Shown in pieces: positions 1 to 8,448 of a stretch of 64,000 nt of DNA; position 1 is the first letter of the stretch; every line of letters starts with the position of its first letter. The notes under the pieces are model-generated. The model was not told where the DNA came from and searched no databases. It saw only the letters and a program-made list of their open reading frames with translations. Source of the stretch: Paenibacillus rhizovicinus (GTDB lineage: Bacteria; Bacillota; Bacilli; Paenibacillales; Paenibacillaceae); contig NZ_CP048286.1 in the NCBI RefSeq assembly GCF_010365285.1, positions 4,364,046 to 4,428,045 of the forward strand, written 5' to 3'. The position numbers and the translations under genes are program-made.

Positions 1-1404
1 GGGGAGCTGTCCACGCTGCTGCGCTGGTTCGGCAGCCTGCCGGAGGATGACGAATGGCCGGCGGATATGAAGCTGCTGTACGCGTTAATCCTGGCAATCA
101 CCGGGCAGGCGGATGCTGCGGAAGAGCAGCTGGCGGCCGTGAAGCGCGGGCTTGCCCGGATCCAGGGCGAAGCGGATCGCCAGGAGGTGCAAAGCGGCAT
201 GCTGTTCGTGGAATCGAACGTGATCTTCTTCAGCGGCCGGTTCGAGCGGTGGCAATCGTTCGCGGAAGGCGCTTCGGCCGTTATGATGCCGGACAGCCGG
301 ATCTTTTACGACGTGAACTATAATTTGACGGAGCCGTTGGTCCGCCGGACGACCTTGGGTTTGAAAGGCATGCTCAATGCCCATACGGAAGCGATCGGGC
401 TCGGGTTTCTGCGGGTGCTGGAAACGCACGGCTGGCAGGATTCCTTCATTGGCCTGTACGTCCGGCAATCGCTTGCCGAGGGGTATTACGAATGGAACCG
501 GCTGGAGGAAAGCCGGACGTTCGCCCGCGGACTCGAGCCGATGGCCAACCGGATCGGACTTCCGGGTCTCTACGTGCCGCTGGCGATCCTGCGCTCGCGG
601 CTGCTGCTTGCGGACCAGCAGCCGCAGCAGGCGCATGAAGCGATTGACCTGGCGATGGAAGCGGCGGAGAAGCATGAGGAAGCGCAATGGCTGTCCTATC
701 TGCGCGCGAGCAAAGCCCGCGTCTACCTTGCGGAGGACCGCGTTGCCGAGGCGAAGAAGGAACTGGCGGCGCTAGGTTTGTCCGACAAGGACAAGCCTGC
801 GTTTAACCGCGAATACGAATACTTGACGTTTGCGCGTCTGCTGCTTCGGCAGCGGAAGTTCTCGCCGGCCATCCGCCTGCTGGAATGGCTGAAGCCGCAG
901 GCCGAGCGCGAGGCGCTGCTGTCCAGCGTGGTTGAAATTTCGATTCTTCGGGCGTTGGCGGAGCACGGACGCGGACAGCGTGCCGGCGCCCTGCAATGCT
1001 TGCGGGAAGCGCTGGCGATCGGGGAAGCGAACGCGTATGCTCGCAGCTTCCTGGACGAGGGATCGGCAGCGGCGGAATTGCTGCAAGCGTATGTGGCCGG
1101 CGAAGGCGCGCACGGTGCATACGCGGCATACGCCGGCAGGCTGCTGGCGGCGTTCCCGGCTGTGGCGCCCGCCGGCGAGACGAAGCTGTTCGGGCTCATC
1201 GAGCCGCTGCTCGAGAGCGAGCTGGCACTGATGAATTTGATCCGCCGCGGCGCATCCAACCAGGAAATCGCGAGCGAGTTAGCTTTGTCGATCGGGACGG
1301 TGAAGGTGTACTTGTCCCGCGTGTACAATAAGCTCGGCGTCTCCTCGCGGACGCAAGCGCTGAATAAGGTGGAGCAGCTCGGGCTGCTGGAAGAGCGCGC
1401 GTAG
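1..1404 (+). CDS. LuxR-family (MalT-like) transcriptional regulator, 3' part
   Basis: The reading frame is open from the first base of the window, so the gene begins upstream and about 467 C-terminal residues are visible. Most of this is helical and repeat-like, rich in Leu, Ala and Glu, as in the TPR-like arm of MalT/LAL regulators. The last 60 residues form a LuxR-type helix-turn-helix, including ASNQEIASELALSIGTVKVY and a following LSRVYNKLGVSSRTQ segment. An ATPase domain would be expected in the missing N-terminal part (known of the family, not seen here). The inducer cannot be read. The gene ends 300 bases before a convergent gene. Confidence 0.85.
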   Translation, partial: GELSTLLRWFGSLPEDDEWPADMKLLYALILAITGQADAAEEQLAAVKRGLARIQGEADRQEVQSGMLFVESNVIFFSGRFERWQSFAEGASAVMMPDSRIFYDVNYNLTEPLVRRTTLGLKGMLNAHTEAIGLGFLRVLETHGWQDSFIGLYVRQSLAEGYYEWNRLEESRTFARGLEPMANRIGLPGLYVPLAILRSRLLLADQQPQQAHEAIDLAMEAAEKHEEAQWLSYLRASKARVYLAEDRVAEAKKELAALGLSDKDKPAFNREYEYLTFARLLLRQRKFSPAIRLLEWLKPQAEREALLSSVVEISILRALAEHGRGQRAGALQCLREALAIGEANAYARSFLDEGSAAAELLQAYVAGEGAHGAYAAYAGRLLAAFPAVAPAGETKLFGLIEPLLESELALMNLIRRGASNQEIASELALSIGTVKVYLSRVYNKLGVSSRTQALNKVEQLGLLEERA

Positions 1405-1433
1405 TCGCGGGATTGTCGGCGGGCTTCGTCTAA

Positions 1434-1551
1434 CCAGTCAGTGAAAACCACCGAAGAGATGTACCCAGTACACTACATGAGCAGAATTCCAGTAGAAACC
1501 GCCCAAGCAGTGTACCCTATACACTACATGGCCGCTGAATACAACTCCAGT
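1434..1551. repeat. Three imperfect direct repeats, period 55-58
   Basis: Three units begin with CCAGT at 1434, 1489 and 1547. The first two also share AAACC and a TGTACCC-n2-TACACTACATG core (near 1460-1479 and 1511-1530); the third keeps only the start, CCAGTGAAAA. The core contains short complementary halves (GTA/TAC). They sit in the non-coding stretch after the LuxR gene. No gene is seen in 1405-1705; the stretch holds these repeats and the terminator. Confidence 0.6.
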
Positions 1552-1661
1552 GAAAAAACGCGCTCTTTCCCTCAGCCGTGCAGAACGTAACAAGACCCGC
1601 CAGCTGGAAAGAAGCGCCTCGCCGGGAGGAACCCGAGGCCCAGAAGCAAGGCGCGAAACTA

Positions 1662-1702
1662 AAAAAAGAAACCCGACGCTGAAACGTCGGGTTTCTTTTT
1701 CA
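1662..1702. terminator. Bidirectional intrinsic terminator
   Basis: A perfect 11-bp stem, GAAACCCGACG (1668-1678) with CGTCGGGTTTC (1685-1695), a 6-base loop, an A-run on the left and a T-run on the right. It lies just past the end of the minus-strand SLH gene and can also stop transcripts from the LuxR gene. Confidence 0.9.
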
Positions 1703-1705
1703 TTT

Positions 1706-4700
1706 CTAAATATTCAACGCATCAAGCAGCGTATAGATCACCTTCACCGCTTCGGCACGTGTCAGCGTACCGTCTGGACGGAAAGAGTTGTCCGGGTAGC
1801 CGTTGATGATGCTCGCGGAGACGGATTGGCTTACTGCGCCGGCAGCCCATGCGGGGATGCTCGCCGCGTCGGTGAAGGCTTTGCCTTCGCCGGACGAAGC
1901 CGTACCGGCAGCATTCAGAACCCGCGCGGCCATAACGGCGATTTCCGCGCGCGTGATTTGCTGCGATGCACGGAACACAGAGTCGCCATGCTCGGAGAAG
2001 CCCGTTACGTAGCCTGCATCAGCGGCTGCTTTCACGGGTCCCTTTGCCCATGATGGGATAGAGCTGTCGTCGGCGAAGCTTGTTTCGCTTGAAGCGGTCT
2101 GCAGTCCGAGCGAGTCGGCAAGCAGCTTCACCCATTCTGCGCGCGTAACGGGTTGGTCCGGACGGAACTGCCCGTTCTCATAGCCTGAGACGACGCCCAT
2201 GCCGATCAGCCGGTCGGCGTAAGATTTTGCCCACGATGTTTGGAGGTCCGCAAAGGTTTGAGGCACATAGCTGAACACTCCGAAGGTCGTAAAATGCTTC
2301 ACGTTAACGGTAATGGTCTTTCCATTCGCGGTACCGCCGAGGAATACCCATTTCTTCAACGTTTCGTTGTAATAGTATACAGCCGGCTGGCTTCCTGGCG
2401 CAGCCGAATTCAGCGCGTAGTTAAACGTTAACTGTGCTGGCTTGCCGAATGTTTTGCCCGTGCTGCTCGTCATCTCCACAAGCGGGCTGAGCGCGTGGAG
2501 ATTGCCGAGCGCTGGCTGCTTGTCTGTCGGAACGATGCGCGCGCCGATTGTTCCGCTAGCGGAGACTGCGCCTGCAGGCAGCTTGAAATCGATGACGTCC
2601 GTCAGGCTGCCTTCTGCGCCTTGGGCAGGATCGATGTCCACCGACACGGATGTCTCAGGAGTACCAGGCTGTTCGGTCGCAGGCGTTCCGGGCTGTTCGG
2701 TTGTCGGAGTACCAGGCTGGTCGGTTGTCGGACTCGCCGAGCGGGCCTTAATGGTAAGGGTGAACGTCTTGGAATCCGATGTTTCGCCGCGCGTGGCCGT
2801 CGCTTTAAGCGTTACGGACGCATTCGAGCTTCCGGCAGAAGGACGTACCACCTTGGCAATGCCATCTTCAATGGTGAATTTATTGGCTGGATCGGCCGTT
2901 TCTTCCCAAGTGATGGCCGTACCGTGCTCGCCTTCCGCAGGCAGCGGAATATTCGCGGTAACCGCGCTCGTATCGCCGAGCGACAGCGTGCCGAGCGTGT
3001 CGGCAACGGCTTGTTCGTCGCTGTATGCGGCAGTGTCAACGAAGATCGGGTTGGAATAGAACCATAGATCTTGATAATTGCGGTTGTTAATGTCGTTGAA
3101 CCTTGCTGTCGCATCGGCCGTCGTCGTCTTCAGATCGATCAACGGATTGCCGTTTTCCGTTTCGCCCGGCACGTTCATGCCGAGATTCGTGCCTCTCAGG
3201 CGGAAATACTGATCTTTGCTGGCGCGCGGCAGATCGAAGGTGATGACGTTATAGCCGTCCGCGTCCGTCGTCCAGTCCTCGCTTGTAAAGGTAGCAACGA
3301 CATGCGTGGAATCGTTCGTATCCTTGTCGTAGGCAGGCGTTCCCTTCACTGCCGGAGCCGTTACGTCGCCCGAAATCAGATCGATATGATCCACGACAGG
3401 CTTCATCTCTCCGGATATGCCGCTGTTGATCGGGTTCTCATAGTTATTCGTCTCCGGGCTTTTGAACTTGATTGTAACCGTAAGGTCGTCTCCCTCGGTT
3501 GCCTGCAGGCTCTCGCCCATTTCGGCGTCCGTGCCGTTGTCGCCGACATGGAAGTCCAGCGCGTTGATCAGATCGCCGAACACGGAGAACGATTTGCCCG
3601 AACGCATGCCGTCAAGGATGTCTTGGGTGGAGCGGCCGTCGGTCCAAATGTAGTTTTTCGCGTATTCGCCCGGCCAGTAGCCGCTCGAATTGCCGTCGAT
3701 CGTCTTGAAATGGTAGTCGGAGTTAGCGAAATTCCAGAACTTGCGGCCTTCGCCGAGCAGGGAATCCCAGAGGCCGCCGACCTTCGCGACCATATAATCC
3801 GCGCCGCCGTAAGAACGGTACTTGTAGTTGTCGTTGGCTGTCGGGTTAGCGGGGTCGTACGACGTGTTGTACCCGCCGCGATCCGGCTCCATTTGGTTGC
3901 CGATCATGCCTTCCAAGCCGAATGCGACAGTCGGAGCCGTATTATTGAAGTCGCGGAAATCCGAAACCTTATATTTGCCCACCCCGCGGGAAGGGTGGTT
4001 GACGATAAAATAGCTGGTTTGCGGGTAGTTCTTCTGGAGCCAGTTAATAGCGGTCAAGCTATCCGCGTGCGTGCTGTACGCCCGGTCGTCCGTTTCTTCC
4101 CATTGCGCGACGTCTTGCGGATTGAACCAGGATGCATCTCGGTTCGTGAACAGGTATTCGAATTGGTTCGCGGCCTTCAGCGCTGCGTCGGAGCCGGGCT
4201 CGTCCGTCAGGATGCCGACCGAACCGTGTTCATGGGAAGGGATATCCCATTCAAAGCCGGAGAAAATGGTCTTGCCGGCATATTTGCCCTCGGCTTGCAG
4301 TGCCTTCGTCTTCGGAACTTGGTAATCGAGCAGCCCTTGCGACAGCGGAATAGGTCCGCTAGGGATAGCCGCGCCCGTGTCGTCTCGTCCGGAAGAGCGC
4401 AAATGATCGGCGAGCATGATGAAATCGTAGCCGTACTTCGTCAGGGCGTTATCCAGCACGGACTCAAGCGAGCTCTGGGCATCGTCCGACTCAAAGGTAT
4501 GGGCATGAAATTCGCCGGTCAGCCATTGTCCCTGCGAAGCGCCGCTGCCGGACTCATCCTGCGAAGCCGCCGCTGCTTGAGGGATTTGGACGGAGAGACC
4601 TGACGATAGGATAATTGTCGCGAGTACAGCCGGAATGAGGATACGGGATTGCTTAATGGATTTCAAAACGTAATGCACCACCAGTCTATGAATGTGTTGC

Positions 4701-4744
4701 CCAAGATGTAGTAGGACAGGTTCATAGTACAAGTCTAATGTCAT
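1706..4744 (-). CDS. SLH-domain surface protein with PHP/CehA-like metallohydrolase domain
   Basis: A 1012-residue exported protein. Residues about 29-60 form a signal peptide (KQSR, a hydrophobic core, then QAAAA). Residues about 75-400 look like a PHP-type metallohydrolase of the CehA/McbA kind: GEFHAHTFESDD (His80, His82), MLADH and NSDYH supply the expected metal-binding His/Asp. A bacterial Ig-like domain follows (about 580-680), then a Pro/Thr linker with 8-residue TEQPGTPA-type repeats, a beta-rich module, and three C-terminal SLH repeats that bind secondary cell-wall polymer. So it is probably a wall-anchored phosphoesterase or other hydrolase; the substrate is unknown. The start is uncertain: the ATG used has no clear ribosome site and leaves about 28 residues before the signal peptide; GTG or TTG codons nearer the signal peptide are possible. 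Confidence 0.85.
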   Translation of the reverse strand: MTLDLYYEPVLLHLGQHIHRLVVHYVLKSIKQSRILIPAVLATIILSSGLSVQIPQAAAASQDESGSGASQGQWLTGEFHAHTFESDDAQSSLESVLDNALTKYGYDFIMLADHLRSSGRDDTGAAIPSGPIPLSQGLLDYQVPKTKALQAEGKYAGKTIFSGFEWDIPSHEHGSVGILTDEPGSDAALKAANQFEYLFTNRDASWFNPQDVAQWEETDDRAYSTHADSLTAINWLQKNYPQTSYFIVNHPSRGVGKYKVSDFRDFNNTAPTVAFGLEGMIGNQMEPDRGGYNTSYDPANPTANDNYKYRSYGGADYMVAKVGGLWDSLLGEGRKFWNFANSDYHFKTIDGNSSGYWPGEYAKNYIWTDGRSTQDILDGMRSGKSFSVFGDLINALDFHVGDNGTDAEMGESLQATEGDDLTVTIKFKSPETNNYENPINSGISGEMKPVVDHIDLISGDVTAPAVKGTPAYDKDTNDSTHVVATFTSEDWTTDADGYNVITFDLPRASKDQYFRLRGTNLGMNVPGETENGNPLIDLKTTTADATARFNDINNRNYQDLWFYSNPIFVDTAAYSDEQAVADTLGTLSLGDTSAVTANIPLPAEGEHGTAITWEETADPANKFTIEDGIAKVVRPSAGSSNASVTLKATATRGETSDSKTFTLTIKARSASPTTDQPGTPTTEQPGTPATEQPGTPETSVSVDIDPAQGAEGSLTDVIDFKLPAGAVSASGTIGARIVPTDKQPALGNLHALSPLVEMTSSTGKTFGKPAQLTFNYALNSAAPGSQPAVYYYNETLKKWVFLGGTANGKTITVNVKHFTTFGVFSYVPQTFADLQTSWAKSYADRLIGMGVVSGYENGQFRPDQPVTRAEWVKLLADSLGLQTASSETSFADDSSIPSWAKGPVKAAADAGYVTGFSEHGDSVFRASQQITRAEIAVMAARVLNAAGTASSGEGKAFTDAASIPAWAAGAVSQSVSASIINGYPDNSFRPDGTLTRAEAVKVIYTLLDALNI
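2658..2729. repeat. Three 24-bp tandem repeats inside the SLH gene
   Basis: Three consecutive 24-bp units (two starting GGAGTACCAGGC, one GGCGTTCCGGGC) encode the Pro/Thr-rich octapeptide linker between the enzyme/Ig part and the C-terminal domains of the surface protein. Copy number could vary by slippage and change linker length. Confidence 0.85.
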
Positions 4745-4977
4745 GCGGATGTTAGGATGCGGGGAAGTTTTGTTAACAGGGTATTAAATATTTGCGGAGA
4801 TCCGGCAGTGCGTCACAGCTTTGCCTTAATAGAGCGTCCTCATGAGGCGGGACGTGAAATATGCAGTGTAACGGGGGGCGTTCCGGCAAAAGTAAAGCTC
4901 GCGGCAGGATGACAGAGCGGGGCTGTTAATGTACTTCGGCTGTTTGACATCCTGCGAAAAACATGAGTCTCTATTGC

Positions 4978-5015
4978 AAAAAAAGGGCCAGCGCTCAAGT
5001 TCAAGTGCCGGCCCT
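4978..5015 (-). terminator. Intrinsic terminator after the SDR gene
   Basis: On the minus strand a stem of AGGGCC and GCACT with partner AGCGC and GGCCCT (one G-U and one mismatch) is followed by seven T. It lies about 45 bases past the SDR stop codon. Confidence 0.8.
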
Positions 5016-5059
5016 GCCCAACGAACTAGCTGACAATTAACCAATCGACGACTTCCGCG

Positions 5060-5845
5060 CTAAACCCCTTTAACCAGCCCGCCGTCGACCATCAAGCTTT
5101 GGCCGGTCACATAGCTGTTCGCGGGCGACGCCAGAAACGCGACGTAGCGGGCGAACTCGGCGGGATCGCCGTAGCGGCCGACGCCGATTTCGCTCTCGGA
5201 CTTCGCGCGCTGCTCCTCGTACGGAACGCCGGTGCTCGCGGCGCGCGATTCGTCGAGCGTCCGGACGCGATCCGTTGCGAAGCGGCCCGGCGCGGCCGAG
5301 TTGATCAGGATGTTGCGCGGCGCATACTCGTCGGACAGCGTCTTGATCAATCCCTGCACGCCCAGACGGAGCGTGTTGCTGAGCACGAGGCCCGGGATCG
5401 GCTGCTTGATCGACGTGGAGGAGACGTAGACGATCCGTCCGCCTTCCGCCGGGAAGTGCGGCAGCGTCTGGCGGACCAATCGGATGACGCTCATCATGTT
5501 CAGCTGAAAGGCGCTCTCCCACTGCTCGTCCGTAATGGACGCGAACGGTCCCGCAGGCGGTCCGCCCGCATTGCACACCAGCCCGTCAATCCGGCCGTAC
5601 CGTTCCACGCTCGCTGCGATCAATGCTTCAATATCCGCGGCGGATGACACGTCGGCCCGCACGCCCAGCACGTCTCCGCCCGTCGCCGAGCGGATGTCGC
5701 TTGCCGCCTCCTCGATGGTCGCCGCGGTTCTGCCGCAAATAACCACGTTCGCGCCTTCCTGCGACAAGCGCAGCGCGGTTGCTTTGCCCAATCCTTTGCT
5801 AGCCGCCGTGACGATGACGGTCCGGCCCTTCAATTCCAAATCCAT
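5060..5845 (-). CDS. SDR-family protein lacking the usual catalytic Tyr/Lys
   Basis: A 261-residue Rossmann protein of the short-chain dehydrogenase/reductase family. The cofactor loop TAASKGLG (14-20), the CNAGG turn (91-95), the Asn of the core (about 116) and the C-terminal VDGG are present. The active-site serine is kept (VSSTS, 142-145), but the position normally held by Tyr is Leu155 and the Lys four residues on is Leu159 (NTLR). Similar KQPI-x-GL-x-LSN sequences occur in a divergent SDR group annotated as 3-oxoacyl reductase-like. NAD(P) binding is likely; classical reductase chemistry is doubtful. The ATG has a strong site, AAGGAGG. It stands alone and the substrate is unknown. Confidence 0.85.
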   Translation of the reverse strand: MDLELKGRTVIVTAASKGLGKATALRLSQEGANVVICGRTAATIEEAASDIRSATGGDVLGVRADVSSAADIEALIAASVERYGRIDGLVCNAGGPPAGPFASITDEQWESAFQLNMMSVIRLVRQTLPHFPAEGGRIVYVSSTSIKQPIPGLVLSNTLRLGVQGLIKTLSDEYAPRNILINSAAPGRFATDRVRTLDESRAASTGVPYEEQRAKSESEIGVGRYGDPAEFARYVAFLASPANSYVTGQSLMVDGGLVKGV

Positions 5846-6049
5846 GATGATTCCTCCTTATTGCTGCGATGATTGGCCAGTCATAGCTGGCAATTCCCTG
5901 CTTGCCCCACGTGCTGACTTCCTTCTTCTTACTTACATACAGCATGCCTGATTTGAACCGCAATGTCGAGTCTTCGCCCGCGATGCGCAAGCGGATGCGA
6001 GCGCCCGGCAACACGCTGCCCGAGGACGGTATGGTTCCGGCGGCCGGCC

Positions 6050-6205
6050 ATGAATCGGATGCGAGAAGAGCGGCGGCAAAATACGATCATCGTGAACAAT
6101 CGGATGGACGGCGTGGAGATCGTCTCGTCGGATCGAACGATCCGAGCGGTACTGTCGCGAATCAGCCTTCGTGGGAAGCGCCGTATTGATTTGCCCCCTT
6201 GCTAA
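6050..6205 (+). CDS. Possible small protein, doubtful
   Basis: A 51-residue frame, MNRMREERRQ then NTIIVNNRMDGVEIVSS, ending 20 bases before a plus-strand terminator. The composition of the second half is protein-like and no other plus-strand gene explains the terminator. Against it: no ribosome site and no family recognised. It may be the remnant of a longer gene. The rest of 5846-6432 shows no supportable gene. Confidence 0.25.
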   Translation: MNRMREERRQNTIIVNNRMDGVEIVSSDRTIRAVLSRISLRGKRRIDLPPC

Positions 6206-6225
6206 TCAAACCGGTTATGCCGGAC

Positions 6226-6270
6226 GCCGGACGAGAAGGGCTTGCAGCCGATTCTCTCGTCCGGCTTTTT
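6226..6270 (+). terminator. Intrinsic terminator
   Basis: A perfect 11-bp stem, GCCGGACGAGA (6226-6236) with TCTCGTCCGGC (6255-6265), followed by TTTTT. It faces the plus strand although the annotated upstream gene is on the minus strand, so it implies an unannotated plus-strand transcript. Confidence 0.85.
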
Positions 6271-6432
6271 CATTGTTTCGCGAGGTATCGGGAGCAGACG
6301 GGAGGCAGGGAAAGCCGGATGAATGCCGAATTCCGTAATAAAGCCGCCTCCCGCAGCAGGAGATGACGAAGCACAGCCGATTTATGAGCCGGCGAATTAC
6401 GCGACAGCGATTAACCAAATTGGAGGGTTAAT

Positions 6433-7452
6433 ATGATTACGCAGGGAATTGAGCGGTATTTAACGCCGTATAAGCTGGGCCGTCCGGTACTGACGGGTTC
6501 AGGCGAACCGGGCGCATACGACGAGCTGGCGGTGGACGTCCCGTTCGTGTTTCAGCACGGGGAGCGGTTCTTCATGCTGCATGTCGGCTTTAACGGAGTG
6601 GGTTATCAAACGGCGCTGGCGGTCAGCGACAATCTGATCGACTGGACGCCGTATGGCGTCATACTGAAGCGCGGCGAGGGAAACGGCTGGGACAGCCGCA
6701 ATACCGCGGGCTGCTGGATACTGCGCGAGAACGGCCTCGAAGGAGCGCCGAAGCTGAAAAAATGGAACGACCGCTACTGGCTCGTCTACCATACGTATCC
6801 GGACGACGGCTACGAGGCAGGACCGGGACGGATCGGTCTCGCTTGGACGCAGGACGAGGAGCTGCTCCAATGGCATCGGTTGCCGGAGCCGATCCTTACG
6901 CCGGAGGAAGGCGCTGAATGGGAGCGCGGCGGATTGTACAAGGAGTGTCTGATCGAGCACGAAGGGAAGCTGTTTTTATTTTATAATGCGAAGAATATGC
7001 CGGACGACGACGATTTCTGGATCGAGCAGACCGGATACGCGGTGTCGGATAATATGACGGATTGGACGCGGGCTGCGGCAAATCCCATTCTGCGGGTGTC
7101 CGAGGGAGGCTGGGATTCGCGGTTCGTGAGCGATCCGTGCGTCGTGAAGGACGGGAACCGCTGGATCATGTACTTCTTCGGCTTCGACGGCCGCAACGCG
7201 CAAGAAGGCATTGCTTTCTCGGACAACCTGACGGAGTGGACGAAGGTCGACGAACCGATTCTGCGGACCGGCGAAGCGGGCGAAATCGACGCTATCCATG
7301 CGCATAAGCCGTCCGTCGTGATGCATGACGGCGTCTTGTACCACTATTACTGCGCGTGCAGACCGTACAGGGAAGGCGACCCGACGAACAATTTCGGCAG
7401 CGAGTTTCGGACGATCAGCGTGGCGACGTCGCGTCCGTTGGCGGGTGGGTAG
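6433..7452 (+). CDS. Five-bladed beta-propeller glycosidase (GH43/GH130-like)
   Basis: A 339-residue protein without signal peptide, so cytoplasmic. Repeated blades of the form AVSDNLIDWT, AVSDNMTDWT and FSDNLTEWT (about 63, 203 and 258 onward) are typical of propeller glycosidases in clans GH-F/GH-J and in GH130. Likely acidic active-site residues are Asp35 (AVDVPFVF), Glu171 (LYKECLI) and Asp234 (VSDPCVV), by analogy with those families. It probably cuts an imported oligosaccharide; the exact family and sugar cannot be fixed. Ribosome site GGAGGG six bases before ATG. No transporter adjoins it. Confidence 0.8.
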   Translation: MITQGIERYLTPYKLGRPVLTGSGEPGAYDELAVDVPFVFQHGERFFMLHVGFNGVGYQTALAVSDNLIDWTPYGVILKRGEGNGWDSRNTAGCWILRENGLEGAPKLKKWNDRYWLVYHTYPDDGYEAGPGRIGLAWTQDEELLQWHRLPEPILTPEEGAEWERGGLYKECLIEHEGKLFLFYNAKNMPDDDDFWIEQTGYAVSDNMTDWTRAAANPILRVSEGGWDSRFVSDPCVVKDGNRWIMYFFGFDGRNAQEGIAFSDNLTEWTKVDEPILRTGEAGEIDAIHAHKPSVVMHDGVLYHYYCACRPYREGDPTNNFGSEFRTISVATSRPLAGG

Positions 7453-7525
7453 CCTTCGTCGGGATCGGGACTAGTCGTACTCATCAATGAGTGCCGTAAG
7501 CAGGAGGCGGGGAATGTCCGAACCT

Positions 7526-7658
7526 TAACGAATCTCACGCGCCTTATATGGACGGAATGAGCGCCTGAAATCGGGTAACGAACCCGACATCCCTTATTTG
7601 AGTGCAAATGGCTCCCATGTAAGGTTCGCAAGCCAAATAGCTTCGCTGAGATTCGTTA
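7526..7658. repeat. 133-bp element bounded by 12-bp inverted repeats
   Basis: Perfect ends TAACGAATCTCA (7526-7537) and TGAGATTCGTTA (7647-7658). An inner copy of TAACGAA occurs near 7572 and a further TTCGTTA lies near 7702. A second element of similar length and ends is at 35902-36043, and both hold the internal string AAGCCAAATAGC. No transposase is encoded; it may be a miniature intergenic repeat. It fills most of the 300-base gap between the glycosidase and the next gene. Confidence 0.75.
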
Positions 7659-7757
7659 CGTTGTTGAGTGCAGCCGCAAGGGGCGAATAGCGTCAGCTCG
7701 ATTCGTTAGCGTCACTTGCGGTTTGGAAGCGAACGGCTAGCAGATAGGGGAATGGCC

Positions 7758-8342
7758 ATGACCAATGAACAGCAAAGCAATGTCATCCGCCTTGAAGCGG
7801 ATCGGATTCTGAACGAGTCGGGATTAATGGAGGCGCTGAACCGTTTCGGCAAGACGCTGGTCCATGGCAGTTACGCCTTGGATCTCATGACGTGGCGGGA
7901 CTTGGATATGTACGTGGAAACCGTCGATTGGAGCGAGTCCCGGTTCTTCGACTTGGGCAAGGCGATCGCCGCCTGCGTCCAGCCGTCCAAGATGAGCTAC
8001 CGCAACGAGCGCCAAGGCGAAACGGATCATTTGCCAAGAGGGCTGTATTGGGGCGCGTATGCCGGACTGTTCGGCCAAACATGGAAATTCGACGTTTGGG
8101 CGCTCGATGCGCAGCAATACCGGCAGAAGCAGGAGGCATTTGCCTTGCTTGCGGCCAAGATCAACGACGGCAACCGGCCGTTCATACTGTCTTTGAAAAG
8201 CGAGCTGCACCGGCATCCGGAGTATCGGCGAACGTTTTTTAGCGTAGATGTCTACGAGGCGGTGTTCGAAGGCATTCGTACGAAGGCGCAATTCTCGAAT
8301 TGGCTGGGGGAACGAAGAGGGCTGCGTTACTGTTTTGATTGA
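7758..8342 (+). CDS. Nucleotidyltransferase-like protein
   Basis: About 194 residues. The stretch HGSYALDLMTWRDLDMYVE has the GS...DxD pattern of the polymerase-beta-type nucleotidyltransferase fold, and a later FDVWALD could give the third acidic residue. This resembles minimal or aminoglycoside-type nucleotidyltransferases, but no antibiotic specificity is implied. Two ATGs lie close together (7752 and 7758); the second has the better spacing to AGGGG and is chosen. It is a single gene, with the Eis-like acetyltransferase following in the same direction. Confidence 0.65.
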   Translation: MTNEQQSNVIRLEADRILNESGLMEALNRFGKTLVHGSYALDLMTWRDLDMYVETVDWSESRFFDLGKAIAACVQPSKMSYRNERQGETDHLPRGLYWGAYAGLFGQTWKFDVWALDAQQYRQKQEAFALLAAKINDGNRPFILSLKSELHRHPEYRRTFFSVDVYEAVFEGIRTKAQFSNWLGERRGLRYCFD

Positions 8343-8448
8343 ATCATCGCTCTGTTTGAATGATTAATTCTAAACCGCGTTAACGGTTCTGACGTCGACT
8401 AGCACTTGCGTCGCTCGTTAACATCATGAAATGAAACGAGGTTCACCT

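Noticed and set aside
3071-4603. 510-codon plus-strand frame
   Set aside because: Antisense to the PHP/SLH surface-protein gene, whose domains and signal peptide are clear; the opposite frame has the Arg/Val bias of GC-rich shadows.
4826-5044. 72-codon minus-strand frame
   Set aside because: It contains the terminator of the SDR gene, is Arg/Cys-rich and has no ribosome site.
5799-6014. 71-codon minus-strand frame upstream of the SDR gene
   Set aside because: Its second half overlaps the SDR start in another frame and there is no ribosome site.
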